This document shows, piece by piece, positions 17,003-26,830 of a stretch of 26,830 bases of DNA (its first letter is position 1; the number at the start of each line of letters is the position of its first letter). Where the stretch lies: the NCBI RefSeq assembly GCF_000186865.1, contig NW_008705596.1, positions 112,738 to 139,567 on the forward strand, read 5' to 3'. The notes under the pieces are model-generated. The model had not been told where the DNA came from, did no database searches, and saw nothing but the letters and a program-made list of their open reading frames with translations. Both the position numbers and the translations under genes were made by a program. Origin of the DNA: Aureococcus anophagefferens. Taxonomy: Eukaryota; Sar; Pelagophyceae; Pelagomonadales; Pelagomonadaceae.

Positions 17003-20000
17003 TCATCTGCAGTGTTCAAATGAACGCCATTCGTCTTCGTCTGGGTCGAAGGGAACGGTTTCATCCCAGGTAGGGTGAGAGACATGGAGAAAGCCGGTTG
17101 TTACCTGCAACAGGAACGGTGTTGTGTTGCTTCTGAAGGACGCTGCAGAGTCACATCTCGGATAACAAGGCAGTCAAACTCGCCTTCATCATCCCAGGTG
17201 ACTATGACCCGAGAGCCAACAGGTGGGGGATCACGCTTCGGACGATTCTGCCGTGAGCGCTGGTCGGCCTTCGTGGCGGCTTCATCACAAGCGCGACGCC
17301 ACTCGTCCTGCTTGCGTTTGCCACAACGTTTAAGAGCCCTGAGAGAATCCTCTGGGGGGTCCTGGCAATACGGCCGAAGGCCCGAAAGCGGAATGAAGCC
17401 CAGGGAATTTCCTGGAGGTAGGCCAAAAAAACGGACAATGTGCTTTGAGCCAACATGCTTCGCAGCTCGGTCACGAACTGGATCTCCGACACGGAATGAG
17501 CGTGGATCTAGAGCGACAGCAGGCCACCACGGTTCATTTTTCTTATCCTTTGCCCAGAGTAACTGCCCAAAGAAATGCCGCCACTCTGCAGGCACGTTGG
17601 CGATACGTTCCTCGAGACGTTTTTGAGCTTTAAAGGCTTCAAAGGATACGTCATCCCCACCTGCCATCGTTTCGAGAAGCTCAACAGACATATCCAAGCC
17701 AAGGAGATCAGCGATATCGTGAGTTGGTTCCAGGTCAGTCAATGCGAGCTCCACAAGCTCGCCATGCCGCGGGCCAAGCAGATGAGTCGCACGGAAAATC
17801 AGGGCATCCGTGCCGAGCTCCAGAGCTGTAGCCACAGCATCAAGTCGACCAATGCGAGGCTCATTGAGCTCAGGAGCGCTGTCGGATAGGGCAACGTAAG
17901 CGCCTAGAAGAGGATGCCCGACGACACGCCAAATACGCTTGGCAATCTTTTTGGAGGGGATCTTTTGAGATGGTTGGCTATGCGGCGGGGACCTGCGCTT
18001 GCAATGATCTAAAATAGAAGCTACAATTGCAGCAGCGTCTGGAGCCTTTCTTCGAACTTTTTCCACAGCATCAGGAACTTGTTTACAAAAGGCGATGACC
18101 CCGCACTTTAAGGTAGAGTTCCAGTGTTTTTTCAGAGAGCTATCAGTGCGACCTGGAAGTAGCCGTGCGATCGCTGCCCACTTGTTTCCGTGCTCCAGCA
18201 CAGCTTCTATTAGTAGGAGGTCCTCCTCCACTGTCAGTGGTGCTTTGTTCATGGTTGGATCTAGAAAATTATGCCAGCGTTCCCGACACTGCTTGCTCGT
18301 GCGGTACGTGACCAGCGTGCGGCTGATTAATGTCCAGTTATCAGATGTGCCATAACGTCCCACGAGAGATGCCAGTGCATCGTCCTCTTGGACAGTCCAG
18401 GGCGCAATATTTTTCTTGCTGCTTTTTATGCCGCCATCATTGGTAGTTACCGACTTGCTTGAAGAAACGATGGGCTTCGTCTCTCCAATTTCTTTATCAA
18501 CATTAGACTCATCAAAAGCGACAGCCTCTTGAATGGAGTGCATGCAATCTGGGTCGGGCATTTGGCCTGAAGTCTGTAAGAATGGCGAGCGCACCAGCTT
18601 GCGCATCTTTGAGATAGGAGTGTCATCCTCTGAATCAGTTGCCTCACAAGGTTTATGCGATTCTGATTCCAGATTAAAGGGGGGGGCATTTCTAGGCACT
18701 GATTCAAGAACTGTTCCCTCCTGCCCACATTGCGTAAGCCAGGCTGCCATACGACGCTCTTGGCTCGCCTTGAGTGCCGAAGTTTGCTCCATCTTGCGTG
18801 CATAGAGCAATTCACGAGCTTGCCTTGCTTCCTCGAGCCGATGAATGCGCTCTTGACGCTCTGCCTCTTCGATTTGCAAGCGCTCACGCGTTGCCCGTAA
18901 ACGTTCTTCCCGAAGTGCCTCTTCACGGATTGCCCAGGCTGCAACACGCATTGCATGGTCGCGGTCTGCTCGCATATCGGTCTGTATGTCTACATGAAGA
19001 GAGCGATCAAAGGAACGAACGTAGGGCGCGATGTGCAGCAGAGCGCGGCATCGATAGTGACCTGGTAATCTACTACTATAGCGGTGCGACCGACTTGGGA
19101 TTGCATGCTTAAGTGTGGAAGCTGTGCGGAATGCTTTGCGATTGGCATGGCTACCCGACGGGGGTGCTCCCGCAGTCAAACTGGGTGAAGTATCTCGCTC
19201 GTCGCGGCAGGCGCGACGGCGCGTGTTGTCGAGCATAGCATGAAGATGACGAATCTCTTGGCGGGAAACAGTCGAAAATTGGTGTGTACGGAGGGACGCA
19301 ATGAGCGCGACTTCACGAAGTGCATTTTTCTCGCGCAGAGCATCGACATCGAAGCGGTTCGCAAGTTCACCGCCGAGGGAAACAAGATCGGATACCCACT
19401 TGCTCTCATTCTCGATGGGTACTTGCGGACCGCGGCGATCGAGGCGTTCCCGAAGGATTGCAGCAGACGCCAAAGAGTCCGGACACAGCTTTGCCCAGAA
19501 GTCAGGATCATCGAGGGCGACGCCACTTCCAGTCGTTTCAGAGCTTCCTAGTCCAAACCGCGTTGTCATCGCCTGAATGCCGCTCGAAAACTTGGCTTTA
19601 GACTTTGTTTGCGCAATTATTCTAGTTGATGCTCGCTCGCCAAGGATGGAATCAATGGAGGCATCCGCGTACTGTTCTGACCGATGCTTTTCATCCTCGT
19701 CACTCTGAAGAAGAGCATAAGCACCCTTCTTAAGGAGTTGCTCAAGCTGCTTGCGGTCGGGCTCTACTTTATCGTCACGATCTGACCCGCCTGAGCCGAG
19801 GACTGCTTTCTCGAGACCAAGCTTCCTGGAAGCACGTTCGAACATCTCGCCCTCGAATGAACGCGAGGCAACAAGGCGGTATACCATGACATCCTTTGTC
19901 TGGCCAAGACGATGGCAGCGGGCCTGTGCTTGGACGTCGTTCTGTGGGTTCCAGTCGCTGTCAAAAATTACAACTGTATCTGCAGCCTGAAGATTGAGGC

Positions 20001-23000
20001 CCACGCCTCCAGCTCTCGTAGAGAGAAGAAAAATGAAGGCATCCGAGCAGGGGTCGTTAAACCGATCAATGGATTTCTGACGCGCGGCCATCTTCACAGT
20101 CCCATCTAGACGCTCGTACATGAAGCCATTGGTATCACAGAGCTCAGCAAGAAGATGGAGTAATCGCACGAATTGGGAAAAAATAAGAACCTTGCGACCC
20201 TCAGACTTGAGGCGCGGCAACAGCTTAGTGAGTAGGACGAATTTGCCACTACCTCTGACGAGTGAATCAGGCTCACTCAAAAGCGCGTCGTCAATTCCTC
20301 GCACCAGAAGAGCATGATTACAGGCATTGCGCAGAGACATCTGCACATAGTTCAAACCGGCAATGCCGCAGTTGATGCTGCTCAAAAGCGATGCAGATTT
20401 CTCATAAATGGCACGATAGAGACGTTTTTGCATAGTTGTAAGCTCAACATCAATGACAGTTTCTTGTTTCTCGGGAATGTCCTTGGCGACATCTTCTTTA
20501 ACACGCCGCAGAAGCCTCGGTTCAAGAATCTCGTGCAAGTTTGCGAGCTCGTCGAGATCACCTCTCTCGACACGAGAGAATTCAGCAAAGAACTGATCAG
20601 ACTCTTGAAATTTGTCGCGGTCGGCAAAGTGGAGGAGGGACCAGAGTTCACGCAGATTGTTCTGTAGAGGCGTGCCTGTGATCAATAGACGCCACTGCTT
20701 TGAGATTGGCGTATGCGCTAAAACTTTTTCTAGGCTCACTGCAAGCTGAGATTTGTCATTCTTCAATCGGTGCGCTTCATCAACAACGCAAACGCGCCAC
20801 ACAGCTCCGCAGCGCGCAAGAAGCGCCGTATCATGGGTGATAGTCTCATAGGTCGCTACCAGTACGTCAAACCTTGGCGACGTGTCTTCACCCCACTCAA
20901 AATATCGCATGAGCTCTCGTCCACGCGATGTTGCATCGTGATATACACAAACCTCTAATCGAGGCGCCCAAACAGCAAGCTCCCGTCGCCACTGTTCGAT
21001 CGTACTTAAAGGCACAACAACGAGTGCCACAGCTTCACTATGTACCAATCCTAGAATGCGGTCCAGCGCGCAGCATGCTTGGGCTGTCTTCCCAAGGCCC
21101 ATCTCGTCCGCCAAGATGCAACCGCGCCTATTTTTAGTCAGCGTATCACATGATATCTGATAGGGATTGGAAGCTAAAATCAATGAGACACGGGGACAGT
21201 ACCCACACGTGCGGTTAGCTACCATCCAAGTCACACCCACCTCCTGGTAGTCTCGCAGCGTTCGGGCGATCTTGATATCCTGGCCGAGCGACGATGTCTC
21301 CAAATCATCTGGTGCAGAAATGTGCGACGCCTGCGTACGCTTTTTTGCTGGCTTGCTCAGATGTTCAAGATCGACGAATGGTGTATCGGCAGTCCTACTT
21401 GCTGCATCCGCGGCACGAGCAGCTGCCGACCCGTCCACGCCACTTGGAGGTCGGTAGAGCCGTAGTCTGACAAGCGTTGTGCCCAGTGCAGCCTGAACCT
21501 GCTGCCCAATTTCACTGAGGCTGCGACCCAATACTTCCAACGTCCCAATACAACAAATTATATCACCGACATTGATAGGGATCACAGGACTGCTTGGAGT
21601 GTCGCGTATCTGGGAAACCCGCAGCGCATGCCTGGCGCCGCTGGTAAGGATATCTGCGTAAGTAATGGACTGGATATCGATCCGCGGAATTTCTACTCTT
21701 CTTAAGATGACTGCGTAGAGAGAGCCAGCTGGTGCGCAGTCTGGCAACTGCGGTGCCCATCTATTTGGTTCGCCACGATCACGCCGCGAAAAGTACAGGG
21801 TAACTTCTTTATCTGTCTCTTGGTCCCCGGCAATATCCTCAGCGGCCTCCCAAGAACATTCTTCGTAGGATCTGTTGCGCCACTTAACCAAGTACTCGCG
21901 CCTCGGCTTGGAAATCGAAGTAGGACGAGTAACTTGGCGTGCGCGCCAGAGCTGGACAAGCTCTACTGAACGTCGTGGTAGCTCCCCATATCCGCCCCCA
22001 GCCTTCAAACATCGACGGCAACGGTGGCTTTCCCCCGTGGAACTGCGGCAGCAGGGACGATCACAATGAACACATGCGACGGCAGAAGAGGAGCTATACT
22101 CATTGAGCTCTGGCGTAGTATCAACTCCAGTGAGCCAAGTCTTAAAGAGACGCTCACAGCGCATACCAAGCGCATCTGCAATAATACCGATGAAACTCTG
22201 CGCAGCATTGAATCGCTTGCAATTTTCCCAGATGATCTTGACGGTGCGCTGGACTTCGTTTGCATCTTTGTAACCTACAAAAGACCAGATGACCCATCAG
22301 CGCCATGTAATGAAGACGTGGGGTTGATAGAACTTCGATACGAAAGTTTGGTGTTCACACTCGGAGGCACGCCGCTGGCGTCCATCCGCTGCAGCGCCGT
22401 CCCCAAGTCCATCGGCTGGTTCGGCGCGATGCCGGCAAGGTATGTGGGGTACAGAGCAAGCGGCACCGGTGCTAGAAACGGGTCTGCATCCATGTCTTCA
22501 CAAAGACTTGCAACAACACACCCGCAGAGGGCAACCTACGATCACCGCGACTTCCAGCCCCGTATTGCGAGGCGTCTGAATTCCACGACGCGGGGGGGAC
22601 TTCGCGACTCAGCCTCCTGGTTGGCCGTTGCGCAAGGTATTCTTTGCTGACAACGCGCCGACTATCCGCGAGCTCACCCGTGGAAAAAATGATTTCATAG
22701 TCGAAGTCGGTTTCATCGCTGATCCGGGTTCGTGCGGAAACGACACGTCCACGACACGGTGATGGCCCAGCCGATTCTTGTTCTTCTTCATCCAGGAGCG
22801 TGTGATACTCTGTGAACCAGTCCCCAAGTAGAGGGTAACCCTCCAGGCACCAAGCGGAACCCAGAGTGTGGAGAGGGCCAAAGTGAGCACAATCAGGCAA
22901 TGGAAGTAGCTCGTGTTCGGCGAAATGGGGATCAACTGCACCAGGATTGAGGAAGCGCGGTGGCAATTCCTGTGCTACACGGCAGTCCAATATCCGCTCC

Positions 23001-23593
23001 ACGACTTCGGCATCTGTCTCATCTTCGCTGATCTTATTTGCAAACCGTAAAAATGCAGCTCGTGATCTTTTTCCGAGTCGGAGGGCCTCTTCTGCCGAGA
23101 GCCACGTAAGATTAAGTCGGCTCCCACCAAGAGTGCGGCAGGCGTATTGCTTGGCGAATTTGCCGTCTGCGCCGACGTCAAATCCTTCGATAATGCACTT
23201 TGATGTCACAAACTCGACCACATGTGTGTCATCATCGTCTATTTGTGGTTCGAACACCGGTGGTCTTCTAGCGGGTTTCGGTTTCGGTGCGGTCGCCGGA
23301 AATTGTGTGTCACAGTTGACGCAGCGCCTTGCGCGAGTACCATTAGTCGAACCGCAAGCTGAACATAGTTTGCCCTTGAACGTATACTTGCGCCTTTTCC
23401 GACCTCGTGTTCCTCCATCTCCCGAGTCGGAGTCATGCTCCTCCTCGTACTGTCGCTTTGATGCGCCGCGACGTGCACGCTGTGGCTGGCTAATTGCGCC
23501 CGTTCCCGGATTGAAATTCATCGGGATCGACGGTGGCGGCTGGCCAGCCTCATCTGCTGCTTCGTCCATCTCCTCCAACATCTCGTCCAGCAT
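17003..23593 (-). CDS. CHD-like Snf2 ATP-dependent chromatin remodeller with many histone-reader domains (about 2100 aa)
   Basis: Exons 23593-22546, 22495-22373, 22274-17155 and 17104-17003 join in phase to 2130 residues; introns are 50, 98 (GC-AG) and 50 bp. A further in-frame intron 21128-21208 probably exists, because removing it restores the normal spacing before LADEMGLGKT. Order, in approximate residues: RanBP2-type zinc finger 77-94 (CxxC-x3-N-x6-CxxC); chromodomain-like 150-206; Tudor-like 298-338; bromodomain 352-440 (QPMDLGTAL ... WENCKRFN); Cys-rich 458-479; chromodomain 500-540 (YLVKWRNRSYEECSWE); PDZ-like 570-670; Snf2 N-lobe from 732 with GLGKT and DEAH, C-lobe to about 1200 (QARCHRLGQTKD); DDPDFW motif as in CHD6-9; coiled coil 1500-1555; two Myb/SANT 1682-1778; PWWP 1955-2022 (EPWWPA); Tudor-like 2075-2120. 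It should slide or eject nucleosomes in the nucleus. Start: first ATG after a TATA box; the longer open frame has only GTG. Confidence 0.88.
22275..22372 (-). other. GC-AG intron splitting the bromodomain
   Basis: On the minus strand the exon ends GGACGCCAGCG, the intron starts GCGTGCC and ends TCTTTTGTAG, and the next exon starts GTTACAAAGATGC. Joining gives MDASG-YKDANEV, the ordinary bromodomain ZA-to-B helix order. No GT donor gives the same frame. Confidence 0.7.
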
Positions 23594-23734
23594 TTCGACG
23601 TCGGAGGGGACCGCCGACTGAGCTCTGTGTGTCAGGGCGTCCCGCGTCCTGGCGTCCTGGCCGAGTGTGGTCGCGGCGCGGTGCTCGGGCCTGGGAAACC
23701 CAACGAAGCTGAGTTTGCGACTTGGCCCCACCAC

Positions 23735-23741
23735 TTTTATA
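23735..23741 (-). promoter_or_regulatory. TATA box for the remodeller gene
   Basis: TATAAAA on the minus strand, 142 bp before the chosen ATG (23593); no other ATG lies between. A transcription start about 30 bp downstream would leave a leader of roughly 110 nt. The assignment rests on position and sequence only. Confidence 0.5.
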
Positions 23742-23981
23742 TGTGAGTGGCCACCATTCCAACTTTAGCGAATTTGTGTTCTTTAACGTCTTCTCTTTCA
23801 ACACCGACGAACTCGCCTGCCCCTAGACAGGCTCTTCCTGCGTGCTGCTCGTTTGGTGCTAGTGGACGTGAATATTTCCCCTGTACAAAAATACAAGTCG
23901 GGGCTTTTAGAAAAGAAGGTGGACAGTATTAGGATAATCACAGTGGGATGTAAATCCTACACCCTGGTACAGCGGGACCCT

Positions 23982-26121
23982 TCAGCAGCCCCCTTCGTCC
24001 AGTAGAGTCTGGGATCGGCGCACTGAACGCATCGCGGTGTTGAGATGGCGAGCGATATGCGAATGTCCCCACGACCGTGAAAGCACCTGTTGTCCCATCG
24101 CATCTTTCACGAGATCACCAGGAAGTAGTTCGACCGAACCCTCTATGCCCGAGCCGCCCAAAGACACGCCAATATTCCCCGTAGATGAACTTATGGTCAA
24201 TTTTGGCGATGCTCTTGACCTAGGTAATTGAAACTCAAGGCAAAACAACAAGGTTCTACGACACGGAAAAAAGCAATTACTTCCGGCACCAAGCTCCATT
24301 GATGCATTTGGCAATTACGAGGTTGTATTTGCCCTCGAGTTCGGCGTGTTTTGCACCGATCGCCGCAATTCCAGCCTCGGCGGTGTCAACTCGTCTCCTC
24401 AGGCTGTTCACCGAATAAGAAGCACGTCCAAGAGCTGCGCGCGTAAATCTCAAGGCAATCTCACCTAATTGGTGAACTTCACCTCAGTTGTGGCGAGGGG
24501 AGGGAGGGACCTGTGTCCTTCAGGCGGTGTAAACTGGCCGCGTCGTTCTCAGCAACCACGAGCGCCTCAGAAGCTGCACTCAGTCTGCGATTCATGAGGG
24601 CGTGATGACGGCGAGCGTGCCCCTCCACACATAGCAGCTTCTTCTGTGTACGTACGAGCATCTCGTGCCAGCCGAAGAGGCGCAAAATCATCAGGCCCTC
24701 AAGAGCTCTTAGCTCCTCTACTAAAGAAATTCCAGCATCGTGGATGCTCTTTCGAGCTGCTATTAAGCTGCCTAGAGACCTGTTTTGGAAATCGGCAAGC
24801 TGTGCACGACTTGCTTGCGCGTCGGTGATGGCCCGCTCGTGTGAGCTGCGCAACGCTTCAAACGCGAACTCAGCTGCCGCCGCGCGTCTGATGTTAAGTA
24901 CACTATAAAAAACAGCTTCTTGAGCGACCGAAGTATGTGCCCCGGAAAGCACTGCTAGGGTGGCTACGTCCTGCTCTGCCAATCTGATTCGAGCCTTGGC
25001 CCGTGTGGTCTCGTGTGCGCGCAGATCATCACCTGCCTGCTCTGAACTCGCTGCTGCTGCTGCTGCAACACCGGATCGCGATAGAGCTATCGCGGTGCGA
25101 GCTGCGCAGACGCTTTGAGCCGCGGCCGCAACAGCAATGTCGCTCGCGTTGCCACGTTGCATGCTCACTATCATTCCCATCGCCTTCTGATTGGCCATCA
25201 TTGCGGCAGTGAATGCTGCATCGAGGTTTCATGGGCGTGTTCAGATTCCACCGCTCTGGCTAACGCGCATGAATGAGCAGCTTCGGATGCCGCAAAACCA
25301 GCGCTCGCAGCATCAGAGGCAGAAACAGCGACAAAACTTGACTGCAGCTTCAGCTGGGCTATCTCAGCAGCCATCGCGAGACCTGCCGATTCGGCAGCTT
25401 TGACACGATCGAAAGCCAACTCAATTCGCATCTCAGCAATATCTGCGCGATGAGTTGCTGCAGCCGAAGTGGCTCTCGCCATGTGCAAATGCCTCAAGGC
25501 TGCTCGCGCCGCAGCACGCGCGTTAGCAATCTCCCTGCGTAGGCTACCCAGCACGGGCTGGCAATACTTGTTGCTTGCAAAAAAAATTGGATCCTCGCGA
25601 CCCGGCACGCGGCTTGTCAAAGGCGCACAGACTGCGTCTACGCATACCCCAGTCTCCAAGTCATCCCGGACATCGAAACGTTTTCTTTCAATGCTCGAAA
25701 CAGGCATCGTTACGCCTGCTATCGCACCGACGACATACGAGATACCTGTTTCGAGACGGTGGCGTAGCCGCTCCGATGACTCTGCTCTTTGGCGCTGCAG
25801 TTCTGCATCCTCTCGATGAAGTATGACCTCTGCATCAAGACTGCAGACCTGAATTGCTCGTCGCTCCTCAGAGATTGAAAACTCGGCTTGTGCCCACTTG
25901 CGCGCAGTCTCAGACACCGAAAGCATGCCTCTCAAATCCACTAACTTGGAACGAATGCGTCTCAGTTCCTCCTCTGTCTGCTTTAGCAACCTTTGGCCTT
26001 GTGCCGCGCGATGATTTTCCTGCTCCGCGAAAACCAAAGCTGCCTCTACCTCTGCGCTTTGCGCGGCAGCGACTGGATCCTCCTGAGCTTGCCAATACCA
26101 GGGTTGAGCGCCAGAAATCAT
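23982..26121 (-). CDS. Alanine-rich coiled-coil protein with C-terminal PDZ-like domain (about 680 aa)
   Basis: ATG 26121 (MISGAQPWYWQAQ) begins a helical, Ala/Glu/Arg-rich frame to about 25200. Coding continues in another frame (from about 25216) to 24511, then through GT-AG introns 24465-24510 and 24220-24280 to TGA 23982-23984; these two joins are in phase. At about 25200-25240 one frame must be left for the other, and I find no fitting GT-AG pair, so an indel or missed intron is likely there. Most of the chain is long coiled coil with one hydrophobic loop (GISYVVGAIAGVTMPV). The last 75 residues look PDZ-like (NIGVSLGGSG, LLPGDLVKDAMGQQVL). A scaffold role is inferred from architecture; no partner is evident. 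It is head-to-tail with the remodeller gene, about 240 bp upstream of its TATA box. Confidence 0.7.
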
Positions 26122-26171
26122 GGAGAAGCCCGCAGTTTAATCAAAGGGACATTATTTATCATCAGTATTTT

Positions 26172-26241
26172 GCCAATTGACGACGCGGCGCCGACAGCGC
26201 GCGCGGGGCAGCCAACTCACCGGGCCGCGTCGTCAATTGGC
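26172..26241. repeat. 18-bp perfect inverted repeat, 34-base GC-rich loop
   Basis: GCCAATTGACGACGCGGC (26172-26189) is the exact complement of 26224-26241. It starts 51 bp upstream of ATG 26121 of the coiled-coil gene, inside its probable promoter or leader. It could be a small inverted-repeat insertion or a dyad regulatory site. Confidence 0.75.
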
Positions 26242-26321
26242 GCAACACACGACGGGCTTGGGGAGCGCCTCGCGCAGCCCACATCGTGCGGCGCGCTGCC
26301 AAATCAACGTCGTCACATAAA

Positions 26322-26361
26322 AATTGCATTTACGGCAGTACAATTGCATTTACGGCAGTAC
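26322..26361 (+). repeat. Tandem 20-mer (two exact copies)
   Basis: AATTGCATTTACGGCAGTAC occurs at 26322-26341 and again at 26342-26361. It occurs once at 15587-15606. In both places it forms the left edge of the repeat-family leader. Confidence 0.9.
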
Positions 26362-26503
26362 AATATGTTTCCGGTAACGAGTTAGTGAGTTTAGACCACC
26401 TATCATCATCCAGCTAAATAAAACTGCTGGTTGTGGTGGTCCTCTCCCAGCTCGCCGCTTCCCCGGGGTCCGGGGTGGCGCGGCTTATATTTTTGGGGGT
26501 GAT
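26342..26503 (+). repeat. Repeat-family leader, copy B
   Basis: Nearly identical to 15587-15744; the main differences are an extra ACC in the TTTAGACCACCTATC region and the last few bases before the ATG. Like copy A it leads straight into a related ORF. Confidence 0.8.
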
Positions 26504-26830
26504 ATGGCTTCTACTGACATCCAGGGGTTGGGTTTGAGTGATGAATTGCTGAGGCATTTGAAGGCAGAGATGTGTGATGTGTATGAGATGGCTATGGGTG
26601 TGTCGTCAGAGACGGCTGCGCCGATCCATACCGACACACTCCTGGCTCTGATGTTTGAATTACTACCATATGATAATTCTGATAAATCAGAGTTTTCTGA
26701 AGGCACATGTCAGAGAATGTGTCCATTTTTCTTAATAGTCTCCAGGAGGTTTCGATAGTGAACGGGCGATTGGTGCGTGGGGCTGAGAATAGCGGTGCAT
26801 GAGAATTGTGCTGAAAAATTCCCCTTGGGG
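26504..26830 (+). pseudogene. Repeat-family ORF, copy B, frame-disrupted or partial
   Basis: The frame opens MASTDIQGLGLSDELLRHL, related to the product at 15745, and continues through LLPYDNSDKSEFSE. After about 26700 it gives an unrelated-looking tail and stops at 26756-26758. Another frame from about 26707 reads MSENVSIFLNSLQEV and onward to 26802, which matches the helical register of copy A better. I therefore suspect a frameshift near 26700. The window ends soon after, so the full extent is unseen. Confidence 0.5.

Noticed and set aside
16888..17085. Small minus-strand frame at the 3' end of the remodeller
   Set aside because: The true final exon (17104-17003) overlaps it in a different frame and completes the Tudor-like domain.
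22024..22650. 208-codon plus-strand frame opposite the remodeller
   Set aside because: It is antisense to the bromodomain exons and introns; its sequence has no recognisable domain.
23594..23734. 47-codon upstream extension of the remodeller
   Set aside because: The open frame begins with GTG directly at the TATA box and has no ATG before 23593; eukaryotic initiation at GTG here is unlikely.
15587..26503. The two leader copies as the two LTRs of one 11-kb retrotransposon
   Set aside because: The interval contains intact host genes on the opposite strand and no reverse transcriptase or integrase.

Overview
This window is nuclear DNA of a eukaryote, most likely a unicellular flagellated protist or alga. 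Several protein-coding reading frames can only be completed through very short spliceosomal introns (about 33-140 bp, mostly GT-AG, two apparently GC-AG). The proteins are eukaryotic types: a Kelch-BTB protein, an IQ-motif protein, PDZ proteins, a CHD-like chromatin remodeller and an RSPH10B-like radial-spoke protein. The last implies a motile flagellum at some life stage. A lineage cannot be fixed from sequence alone; a stramenopile or haptophyte-like genome is my guess, based on tiny introns next to very GC-rich blocks. No rRNA gene, convincing tRNA gene, CRISPR array or prokaryotic operon is visible.

Layout. 1-3300 is gene-poor and repeat-rich: a MITE-like element with perfect 52-bp inverted ends (33-883), a very GC-rich block carrying a frame-broken Sfi1-like helical repeat remnant (about 1131-1680), and a second inverted-repeat element (2331-3252). 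3359-7181 (+) is a three-exon gene for a PDZ / IQ-motif / coiled-coil protein. 7182-9118 is intergenic with diverged tandem and perfect direct repeats. 9119-11410 (+) is a Kelch-repeat plus BTB-BACK gene with at least 15 tiny introns whose positions recur in each Kelch blade. 11411-12487 holds repeats, a nested insertion and a tRNA-like relic. 12617-14440 (+) is the RSPH10B-like MORN-repeat gene. 14441-17002 holds a microsatellite, a repeated leader-plus-ORF family and a long hairpin. 17003-23593 (-) is a four- or five-exon gene for a CHD-like ATPase of about 2100 residues. 23982-26121 (-) is a coiled-coil protein ending in a PDZ-like domain. The right edge (26342-26830) is a second copy of the leader-plus-ORF family.

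How the genes relate. They do not form an operon or pathway. The RSPH10B-like protein is axonemal; the IQ protein and the Sfi1-like remnant are compatible with centrin or calmodulin binding, but that is inference. PDZ-like domains appear in three of the five well-supported genes, including the chromatin remodeller, where a PDZ is unusual. The strongest candidate for something undescribed is that remodeller: RanBP2-type zinc finger, chromodomain(s), Tudor-like segment, bromodomain, Cys-rich module, PDZ-like module, Snf2 ATPase, paired Myb/SANT, PWWP and a C-terminal Tudor-like domain in one chain.
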